DNA of 20,021 nucleotides, from NCBI GenBank assembly GCA_052145775.1, contig JBKQNY010000110.1, forward strand, positions 1 to 20,021. The letters run 5' to 3'. Every line of letters begins with the position of its first letter. The stretch's first letter is position 1. The notes beneath the pieces are model-generated. The model did no database searches, was not told where the DNA came from, and worked only from the letters and a program-made list of their open reading frames with translations. The position numbers were made by a program, and so were the translations under genes. The DNA comes from CAVYPR01 sp052145775. Its GTDB lineage: Bacteria; Actinomycetota; Acidimicrobiia; Acidimicrobiales; RAAP-2. This document shows positions 14,672 to 20,021 of the stretch, piece after piece.

Positions 14672-15841
14672 ATGACCAAGAGCGACGTCACCCTCGACAC
14701 CACCGACGTGGACCGGTGGGTGGGCGTGCCGCTGGGCGGCGGTGAGCTGCGGGACCCGGTGGCGCCCACCGACATCCGGCGCTGGGCCCAGGGGATGCAG
14801 AACGCCAACCCCCTCTACTACGACGACGACTGCGCGGCGGAGAGCCGCTTCGGGAGGCTGGTGGCCCCCCAGTCCTTCGCCGTGGCCGTCGACGTCGGCC
14901 ACGGGGCCACGCCGGCCATCCAGGGCGTCATCCCCGGGAGCCACATGCTCTTCGGAGGCGACGAGTGGTGGTTCATGGGGGGACGCATCGAGCCCGGGGA
15001 CTCGATCCACCTCGAGCGCATGCTCTTCGACTACCGGGTGACCGACACCAGCTTCGCCGGCCCGACCATGTTCTCGAGAGGCGACACCACCTACATCAAC
15101 CAACGGGGCGAGATCCTGGCCAAGCAGCGCTCGACCTCGATCCGCTACCTGGTGGAGGAGGCCCGCAAGCGCGCCAAGTTCGAGGCCGACGACCCCGAGC
15201 CCCAGTGGACCGACGACCAGCTCGACGAGATCGACCAGCAGCAGTTCGACTACTACGCCGAGATCCAGAGCCGCGGGCACGCCAAGCGGCTCTGGAAGAC
15301 GGTCGACGAGGGCACGAAGCTCCCGGTCCGCCTCATCGGCCCCCACTCCATCCAGAGTTTCGCCACCGAGTGGCGGGCGTACAACATGAGCATCTGGGGG
15401 GCCCAGCGCTACCGCGGCGTCTCGTCGACCAACGAGGCGGGCTGGCTGGACGAGATGAGCCGGGACATGAGCCGCATGCAGGTCGTGCCGTCGCTCGGCG
15501 ACGGCCTCTACAAGGGACCCTCACGCGGTCACGTCCAGCAGCGCTTCGCCCAGCTCATCGGGATGCCCCGCGGCTACGGCTACGGCGCCTCGATGGGGGC
15601 GTGGATCCTGGACTACCTGGGCAACTGGGCGGGGGAGTGGGGGACGATCGTCCACTCCAACGCCCAGTTCCGCAGCCCCGCCCTGACCGGCGACCTGACC
15701 TCGCTCACCGGCACGGTGACCGCCAAGGAGGTGGACCCCGACACCGGAGAGCACCTGGTCGAGGTGCTCTTCACCATGATGGACCAGCACGAGGCGATCA
15801 TGGCCAGGGGCAAGGCCCAGATCGCCCTGCCGGTCGAGTGA
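14672..15841 (+). CDS. Double-hotdog acyl-CoA hydratase/dehydratase, FAS1_DH-MaoC type (389 aa)
   Basis: It would hydrate a 2-enoyl-CoA to a 3-hydroxyacyl-CoA or do the reverse. The N-terminal half (about residues 20-160) is a FAS1-like dehydratase hotdog with NANPLYYDDDCAAESRFGRLVAPQSFAV (44-71). The C-terminal half (about 240-385) is a MaoC-like hotdog with a YLGNWAGEWGTIVHSNAQFRSPALTGDLTSLTGTVT core. The canonical hydratase-2 Asp-His pair is not obvious: tyrosines stand where the N-terminal histidine would be expected. This is not unusual in FAS1_DH-type halves. AGAGGGAG lies eight bases before the ATG. Placement between an acyl-CoA dehydrogenase and an SDR fits the hydration step of one beta-oxidation round. 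It plays the role that ChsH1-ChsH2 plays in steroid side-chain degradation, but is not itself a clear orthologue. Confidence 0.88.
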   Translation: MTKSDVTLDTTDVDRWVGVPLGGGELRDPVAPTDIRRWAQGMQNANPLYYDDDCAAESRFGRLVAPQSFAVAVDVGHGATPAIQGVIPGSHMLFGGDEWWFMGGRIEPGDSIHLERMLFDYRVTDTSFAGPTMFSRGDTTYINQRGEILAKQRSTSIRYLVEEARKRAKFEADDPEPQWTDDQLDEIDQQQFDYYAEIQSRGHAKRLWKTVDEGTKLPVRLIGPHSIQSFATEWRAYNMSIWGAQRYRGVSSTNEAGWLDEMSRDMSRMQVVPSLGDGLYKGPSRGHVQQRFAQLIGMPRGYGYGASMGAWILDYLGNWAGEWGTIVHSNAQFRSPALTGDLTSLTGTVTAKEVDPDTGEHLVEVLFTMMDQHEAIMARGKAQIALPVE

Positions 15842-15884
15842 GCGCACGGGGCGCGTTGTAGCCGGGACGGCGGAGGGGGGCGCG

Positions 15885-16799
15885 GTGGGCGCACTGTGCG
15901 AGGGACGCGTGGTCGTCGTCACCGGCGCCGGCGGCGGCATCGGCCGGGCCGAGGCGCTCGAGTGCGCTCGGCTCGGCGCCAAGGTGGTGGTGAACGACCT
16001 CGGGGTGGCCGTCGACGGATCGGGGCGGTCGGCCGGCCCGGCCGAGGCCGTCGCCGCCGAGATCCGCGCGCTCGGGGGAGAGGCGGTGGCCAACACCGAC
16101 GACGTGGCCGACTTCGACGGCGCCCGGCGCATGGTCGAAGGGGCGGTCGAGCGGTTCGGCCGCCTCGACGCGCTGGTGAACAACGCCGGCATCCTGCGCG
16201 ACCGGATGCTGGTCAACATGTCGGCCGAGGAGTGGGATGCCGTGATCCGGGTCCACCTCCGCGGCACCTTCGCCCCGACCCGGTGGGCCGCGGCCCACTG
16301 GCGGGACTGCTCCCGGGCCGGCGAGGAGAACCGGGCCCGGATCGTGAACACCTCGTCGGCCTCGGGCATCTACGGCAATCCGGGCCAGGCCAACTACGGG
16401 GCGGCCAAGGCCGGCATCGCCGCCCTCACCGTGATCGCCGCCAAGGAGCTCGCCCGCTACGGGGTGACCGTGAACGCCATCGCCCCGGGTGCCCGCACCC
16501 GCATGACCGAGGGGCTCATGGGCGACGGGACAGGCCCGGCCCAGCCCGGCGGCTTCGACCCCGCCGCCCCGGAGAACGTCAGCCCCCTGGTGGCCTGGCT
16601 GGTGAGCGAGGAGTCGTCCGGGGTCACCGGGCGGGTGTTCAACATCCTGGGCGGGTCGCTCAGCGTGGCCGAGGGCTGGCACGCCGGGCCGGGGGTCGAG
16701 ATCGGGGCACGGTTCGACCCCGAGAGCCTGGGCGAGGTGGTGACCCGGCTGGTGGCCGAGGCCGCCCCCAACGCCGACATAACCGGCCGCGTCGACTGA
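15885..16799 (+). CDS. MFE-2/Hsd4A-like SDR, 3-hydroxyacyl-CoA dehydrogenase (304 aa)
   Basis: This is an NAD-dependent SDR. It has TGAGGGIG at residues 13-20, D38 in VVVNDLGV selecting NAD, NNAG at 99-102, and catalytic S158, Y171 and K175 in TSSASGIYGNPGQANYGAAKAG. The VVNDLG start followed by a GSG-containing insert and AVANTDDV is characteristic of the dehydrogenase domain of peroxisomal MFE-2 and of bacterial Hsd4A-like enzymes, which oxidise (R)-3-hydroxyacyl-CoAs and steroid 17-hydroxyls. It is about 50 residues longer than a minimal SDR because of a C-terminal extension. GGAGGGGGG precedes the GTG start. It is the last gene of the plus-strand cluster and converges on a crotonase gene with only four bases between stops. 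Confidence 0.92.
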   Translation: MGALCEGRVVVVTGAGGGIGRAEALECARLGAKVVVNDLGVAVDGSGRSAGPAEAVAAEIRALGGEAVANTDDVADFDGARRMVEGAVERFGRLDALVNNAGILRDRMLVNMSAEEWDAVIRVHLRGTFAPTRWAAAHWRDCSRAGEENRARIVNTSSASGIYGNPGQANYGAAKAGIAALTVIAAKELARYGVTVNAIAPGARTRMTEGLMGDGTGPAQPGGFDPAAPENVSPLVAWLVSEESSGVTGRVFNILGGSLSVAEGWHAGPGVEIGARFDPESLGEVVTRLVAEAAPNADITGRVD

Positions 16800-16803
16800 G
16801 CGG

Positions 16804-17643
16804 TCAGCGATTGGCGTAGCGGGGGTCGCGCTTCTCCCGCCAGGCCCGGAGTTGCTCCTGGCCGTCCTCGGTGTGGAAGGTGAGGATCTGAGTGCGCGCC
16901 TCGAGGTCGATGGCCGCCTCGAGACTCGGGATCTCGAGGTTCGACCACAACGTGGCCTTGCCCATCCAGGTGCCGAGCGGGGTGTTCTCCACGATCAGCT
17001 CGGCCAGGTCGAACGCCGCGTCGAGGAGCTCGTCATCGGGCACGGTCCGCAGGACCAGGCCGATCTCCGCCGCCTCGGCGGCGCCCACCCGGCGCCCGGT
17101 GAGGACCAGCTCGGCCGCCCGGGTCGCCCCGACGATCCGCTGCAGGAGCCAGCTCAGCCCGAGCTCGGCCCCCGAGGCCCCGATCTTGACGAACCCGTCG
17201 GCGAAGACGGCGCTCTCCCCGGCCAGCCGCAGGTCGGCCCCGAGGGCCAGGGCGTAGCCGGCCCCGGCCGCCGGGCCGTTGACGGCGGCCACCACCGGCT
17301 GGGGGACGGCCCGCATGCGGGGCACCAGCTGGGCGATGTACTTGTGCTGGTACATGGTGGAGTGGACCCGCCCGACGTCGGCGGGCACCCAGTCGGGCGG
17401 GCGGTAGTCGCGCAGGTCGTCCCCGGCGCAGAACCCCCGGCCGGCCCCGGTCACGACGATGACCCGGCACTCGGGGTCCCTCCCGAGACGCTCGAAGGTG
17501 CCGAAGAGGCGGTCCATCATCGGCGAGGTGAACGTGTTCAGGCGGTCCGGGCGGTTGAGGGTGACCAGCGCCACCCCGGGCCGGCCCCATTCGACGAGCA
17601 CGTCGTCGCCGTCGACCGGCAGGCCCTCTCCATCTGCGGTCAT
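16804..17643 (-). CDS. Enoyl-CoA hydratase/isomerase family protein (279 aa)
   Basis: This crotonase-fold enzyme acts on an acyl-CoA, most likely by hydration or isomerisation of a double bond. The CoA and oxyanion-hole segments are GRGFCAGDDLRDY (residues 69-80) and VNGPAAGAGYALALGADLRLA (121-141). The catalytic region FVKIGASGAELGLSWLLQRIVG (151-172) is of the subfamily with an acidic residue before GxSxLLPR, making E160 the probable general acid/base. The first glutamate of rat crotonase (E144) has no equivalent here, so isomerase or other crotonase chemistry is possible. GAGGGG precedes the ATG. It is divergent from a second crotonase and convergent with the SDR. Confidence 0.92.
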   Translation of the reverse strand: MTADGEGLPVDGDDVLVEWGRPGVALVTLNRPDRLNTFTSPMMDRLFGTFERLGRDPECRVIVVTGAGRGFCAGDDLRDYRPPDWVPADVGRVHSTMYQHKYIAQLVPRMRAVPQPVVAAVNGPAAGAGYALALGADLRLAGESAVFADGFVKIGASGAELGLSWLLQRIVGATRAAELVLTGRRVGAAEAAEIGLVLRTVPDDELLDAAFDLAELIVENTPLGTWMGKATLWSNLEIPSLEAAIDLEARTQILTFHTEDGQEQLRAWREKRDPRYANR

Positions 17644-17671
17644 GTTCCACCCCTCGGCTCGCGGTGGACCG

Positions 17672-17677
17672 AAACTA
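17672..17677 (-). promoter_or_regulatory. Candidate -10 box of the minus-strand crotonase
   Basis: On the minus strand this reads TAGTTT, a TANNNT match about 29 bp before the ATG, leaving a short leader with the GAGGGG ribosome-binding site. The 104-bp divergent gap holds this and the opposing candidate only. Confidence 0.35.
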
Positions 17678-17707
17678 GTGCCGAGCCAACGGCCGGGCGA
17701 GGGGCGG

Positions 17708-17713
17708 TAGCGT
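17708..17713 (+). promoter_or_regulatory. Candidate -10 box of the plus-strand crotonase
   Basis: TAGCGT matches TANNNT, 34 bp before the GTG start, followed by a strong GGAAGGAGGG ribosome-binding site. No -35 element is convincing. Confidence 0.35.
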
Positions 17714-17747
17714 CGGCCTCCTCGCGGTGCGACGGAAGGAGGGTCCG

Positions 17748-18503
17748 GTGGGCGGGACAGTGCCGTTCAAGGTGGGCGCCAGGGACGAGGGGTCGGTGCG
17801 GCTCCTCACCCTGGAGCGACCCGAGAAGCTGAACGCTTTCACGGCTGAGGGGTACGTCGCGCTGACCGAGCAGCTGGCGGCAGCCTCGCGCGACGAGGGC
17901 GTGGCCGTGTGCGTCCTGACCGGGGCCGGGCGGGCCTTCTCGGCCGGCGTGGACCTGTCGGCCATGGGGAGACCGGGCGGGGCGGCCGAGCTCGGGCGGG
18001 CGTTCGACCCCATGCTCGTCGCCCTGGCCGAGTTCGAGAAGCCACTGCTGGCGGCGGTGAACGGCCTCGCCGTCGGGTTCGGGGCGACCCTCCTGCTCCA
18101 CTGCGACCTGGTCGTGATTGACGCCGAGGCGGGAGTGCGCCTGCCCTTCGCCGCGCTCGGGACGGCGGCGGAGGCGGCCAGCAGCTGGCTCTTGGAGCGC
18201 AGGGTCGGACCGCAATGCGCCATGTGGATGGTGCTGTCGGCCGAGGCGTTCGGGGCCGATGAGGCGGTGGCAAACGGGTTCGCCCTGGCCAAGGCCGCAC
18301 CGGGGCGTGCGGTGGAGGACACGCTGGTGCGCGCACAGACGTTGGCGACGCACGGGGCACCGGCCCTCATGGCGAACAAGCGCCTCCTGCGCAGGGGTTG
18401 GGCGGAGCGGATCGTCGAGGCGTGGGCGATCGAGAAGGAGGCCATGCTGGCCCTGGCCGCGCAGGTCGGTCCGCTCGGCTGGTCCCCGACACGGTCTGGC
18501 TGA
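17748..18503 (+). CDS. Enoyl-CoA hydratase/isomerase family protein (251 aa)
   Basis: This is a second crotonase-fold acyl-CoA enzyme, only distantly similar to its divergent neighbour. It has GRAFSAGVDLSAMG (residues 61-74) and NGLAVGFGATLLLHCDLVVID (105-125) for the oxyanion hole and CoA site. LGTAAEAASSWLLERRVG (137-154) has E142 in the place of the second catalytic glutamate, in the pattern usually written PEAGSSxLLP. The first catalytic glutamate is not evident (LPFAAL), typical of isomerase-like members. The start is set by GGAAGGAGGG five bases before GTG; a frame extension of seven residues upstream has no such support. It is followed by a 213-bp gap, so it may be transcribed alone. 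Confidence 0.92.
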   Translation: MGGTVPFKVGARDEGSVRLLTLERPEKLNAFTAEGYVALTEQLAAASRDEGVAVCVLTGAGRAFSAGVDLSAMGRPGGAAELGRAFDPMLVALAEFEKPLLAAVNGLAVGFGATLLLHCDLVVIDAEAGVRLPFAALGTAAEAASSWLLERRVGPQCAMWMVLSAEAFGADEAVANGFALAKAAPGRAVEDTLVRAQTLATHGAPALMANKRLLRRGWAERIVEAWAIEKEAMLALAAQVGPLGWSPTRSG

Positions 18504-18677
18504 TCTGGCGCTTCTGGTCTTGACGGCCGCACCGCTCGCCCCGACCGCATGCGGCGTGGCAAGGACACGAACATCTCGGCAGCTCCGGCGATCGAGACGG
18601 GATCCTGGTCAGAGCTCCCAACCAGATCTTCGGGCCGCACTCGCTCAGGCTCTCCGCGTGTTCGTGCCACCGTTGAC
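18504..18677. other. Intergenic stretch with no recognised gene
   Basis: Most of the 213 bp between the crotonase and the DUF35 gene is non-coding. It has a 10-bp palindrome CCGCATGCGG (18545-18554) and a weak CTGGT/ACCAG inverted repeat near 18605-18625, neither followed by a T-run. Base composition is slightly less GC-rich than the flanking genes. It marks the boundary to the segment with looser codon usage. Confidence 0.5.
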
Positions 18678-18683
18678 TAGCCT
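18678..18683 (+). promoter_or_regulatory. Candidate -10 box of the second DUF35/thiolase pair
   Basis: TAGCCT matches TANNNT and ends seven bases before a GTG that opens an eight-codon reading frame. That is the spacing expected for a leaderless transcript start at the GTG. The DUF35 ATG follows 34 bases after the box with a GGAGAG ribosome-binding site. Confidence 0.4.
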
Positions 18684-18690
18684 GACCGCG

Positions 18691-18717
18691 GTGAGTCCGA
18701 CGGCGGAGAGGCGCTGA
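18691..18717 (+). CDS. Possible leaderless eight-codon leader peptide
   Basis: A GTG-started frame of eight codons (VSPTAERR) ends in TGA that shares its A with the ATG of the DUF35 gene (TGATG). The GTG sits where transcription from the TAGCCT box would begin. If translated, it would deliver ribosomes to the DUF35 start by termination-reinitiation. There is no homology evidence at this length; the arrangement alone suggests it, and it could be chance. Confidence 0.25.
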   Translation: MSPTAERR

Positions 18718-19154
18718 TGCAGAAACCGATCGCGAACGTGTTCACCTGGCCGGCCGATGACCCGCAGCTGCTCGGTGGCCGGTGCGAGCGCTGCGGGGCG
18801 GTCACTTTCCCCCTGCAGTCGCGGTGCCCTCGCTGCGGCACCCAGACCATGACCGAACTGCCCCTGCCCCGCCGCGGTACCCTCGTCTCCTGGACGACCC
18901 AGGGCTTCCCGCCGAGCTCCGACTACATGGGTGATCCGACCGGTGAGTCCTTCGAGCCTTATGGGATCGGGCTGGTGCAACTTGACGATGTCGTGCGGGT
19001 CGAGTCGCGGCTCACCGAGAGTGATCCCCAGAAGCTCGACTTCGGCATGGAGGTCGAGCTCCGGATCGTCCCGTTCTATGTCGACATCGATGGCAACGAG
19101 GTCATGACCTTCGCTTTCGCGCCGGTCGGCGCGCAGAACAGTGAGGAGCGCTGA
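18717..19154 (+). CDS. DUF35 Zn-ribbon/OB-fold protein, second copy (145 aa)
   Basis: This is a second DUF35 accessory protein. The zinc ribbon is C23 and C26 (CERC) and C37 and C40 (CPRC). The OB fold follows with RGTLVSWTTQGFPP (53-66) and a YGIGLVQLDDVVRVESRL strand region (82-99). It is diverged from the first DUF35 protein: it has a shorter N-terminus and different linker and OB-fold sequence, so it is not a recent duplicate. GGAGAG precedes the ATG. The gene order here is DUF35 then thiolase-like, the reverse of the first module, and only the stop codon separates them (TGAATG). It presumably forms an acyl-CoA-binding complex with the downstream protein. Codons ending in A or T are visibly commoner than in the genes to the left. 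Confidence 0.92.
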   Translation: MQKPIANVFTWPADDPQLLGGRCERCGAVTFPLQSRCPRCGTQTMTELPLPRRGTLVSWTTQGFPPSSDYMGDPTGESFEPYGIGLVQLDDVVRVESRLTESDPQKLDFGMEVELRIVPFYVDIDGNEVMTFAFAPVGAQNSEER

Positions 19155-20021
19155 ATGGACGATGTCACCATCATCGGGGTCGGCCTCCACCCGTTCGGCC
19201 GCCACGGCGACAAGTCCGCCTACGAGATGGCCGCCGACGCCGTGGAGCTGGCCTTGACCGACGCCGGCGTGACCTGGAACGACGTCCAGTGCGCCTTCGG
19301 CGGGAGCTGGGGGGTCTGGACGGACCCCCTCACCGGTCTGGTCGGCCTCACCGGCCTTCCGTTCATCCACGTGTTCAGCGCGTGTGCCACCGGGGCGGCC
19401 ACCATCCAGCAGGCCGCCAACGCCATCCGCGCCGGCGACGGTGACATCGTCGTGGCCGTCGGCACGGACAAGCACGCGCGGGGCTCATTCAAAGGAGATC
19501 CGACGACCACCAACGTGCCTGCCTGGTACAGGGAGAACGGGCAGTACGTCACCACCAAGTTCTTCGGCATGAAGATCAACAAGTACATGCACGACCATGG
19601 CGTCTCCCCGGCGACGTTGGCCAAGGTGGCGGCGAAGAACTACCGCAACGGCGCTCTCAATCCGAAGGCCTTCCGGCGCAAGCCGATCACCGAGGAGGAG
19701 ATCCTGAGCTCTCAGATGCTCAATCATCCGCTCACCTCGTACATGTTCTGCGCTCCCGACGAGGGTGCCGCGGCCGTCGTCCTCTGCCGCGCCGACATCG
19801 CGCACCGCTACACCGATACACCGGTGTACGTGAAGGCGACGGCCATCCGCACGCGCAACTACGGCGCCTATGAGGTCAACACCACCTGGGCCCCCGTAGA
19901 GGAGGATGTCGCCCCCACCGTGTACGCGTCCCGCGCCGCCTACGAAGTAGCTGGGATCGGGCCCGAGGACGTTGACGTGATCCAACTGCAGGACACCGAT
20001 GCTGGCGCCGAGGTCATCCAC
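19155..20021 (+). CDS. Thiolase-fold lipid-transfer protein, 3' end beyond window
   Basis: 289 residues are visible of a thiolase-superfamily (SCP-x-like) protein, which would carry out carbon-carbon bond cleavage or formation on an acyl-CoA. Unlike the first thiolase-like protein, it keeps a cysteine at the nucleophile position (C77 in FSACATGAATIQQAANAI). Other family segments are VAVGTDKHARGSF (100-112), the YMFCAPDEGAAAVVLC core strand (196-211) and DVDVIQLQDTDAGAEVIH at the edge, where homologues have HDCF or ECYD. The NxxGG and GHP motifs lie off the window. ATG follows the DUF35 stop directly, with GAGGAG upstream. It could be a true thiolase or a retro-aldolase; the missing C-terminus prevents a decision. 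Codon usage is looser than in the main cluster. Confidence 0.9.
   Translation, partial: MDDVTIIGVGLHPFGRHGDKSAYEMAADAVELALTDAGVTWNDVQCAFGGSWGVWTDPLTGLVGLTGLPFIHVFSACATGAATIQQAANAIRAGDGDIVVAVGTDKHARGSFKGDPTTTNVPAWYRENGQYVTTKFFGMKINKYMHDHGVSPATLAKVAAKNYRNGALNPKAFRRKPITEEEILSSQMLNHPLTSYMFCAPDEGAAAVVLCRADIAHRYTDTPVYVKATAIRTRNYGAYEVNTTWAPVEEDVAPTVYASRAAYEVAGIGPEDVDVIQLQDTDAGAEVIH

Noticed and set aside
18673..18678. TTGACT as a -35 box before the second DUF35 gene
   Set aside because: It overlaps the TAGCCT -10 candidate, and no second -10 lies at the right distance downstream.
1..20021. tRNA, rRNA, CRISPR array, insertion sequence or phage genes
   Set aside because: I looked for repeats with regular spacers, transposase or integrase motifs and structured RNA genes and saw none; all long frames with motifs are metabolic or regulatory.

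Overview
The window is GC-rich, almost fully coding DNA that looks actinobacterial, most like the Acidimicrobiia or related high-GC lineages. This rests on strongly G/C-biased third codon positions, frequent GTG starts, TANNNT-type -10 boxes in the few gaps, and gene families common in that phylum: a WYL-domain regulator, a DUF664/DinB protein, thiolase-like proteins paired with DUF35 OB-fold partners, and many acyl-CoA dehydrogenases and crotonases. Genus-level assignment is not possible from the sequence alone. I see no RNA gene, insertion sequence, prophage or CRISPR array.

Layout. (1) Positions 1-2453, minus strand: a tightly packed operon of two acyl-CoA dehydrogenase subunits (a likely heteromeric pair) and a short-chain dehydrogenase that runs off the left edge. 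A perfect palindrome in the leader is a good operator candidate. (2) Positions 2454-7092: scattered single genes. These are a Gfo/Idh/MocA oxidoreductase that may be leaderless, a divergent DUF664/DinB gene and WYL regulator sharing a striking 27-bp inverted repeat, an AcuI/YhdH-type reductase, and a convergent VOC-family gene. (3) Positions 7321-16799, plus strand: eight co-directional genes. They are a Rieske oxygenase, two acyl-CoA synthetases, a thiolase-like protein lacking the usual cysteine, its DUF35 partner, an acyl-CoA dehydrogenase, a double-hotdog hydratase and an MFE-2-like short-chain dehydrogenase. (4) Positions 16804-18503: two divergently transcribed crotonases. (5) Positions 18504-20021: a 213-bp gap, then a second DUF35/thiolase-like pair in reversed order and with visibly looser codon usage; the thiolase-like gene runs off the right edge.

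How the genes work together (inference from family roles). The plus-strand cluster contains every step needed to hydroxylate a ring or alicyclic substrate, activate a carboxylate to its CoA thioester, desaturate it, hydrate it, and then either oxidise the 3-hydroxyacyl-CoA or split it by retro-aldol cleavage. The logic and families resemble bacterial steroid side-chain catabolism (KshA, FadE/ChsE, ChsH, Hsd4A, Ltp2-DUF35), but the exact substrate cannot be read from the sequence. The best candidate for an undescribed system is this cluster as a whole, with the two different thiolase-like/DUF35 modules.
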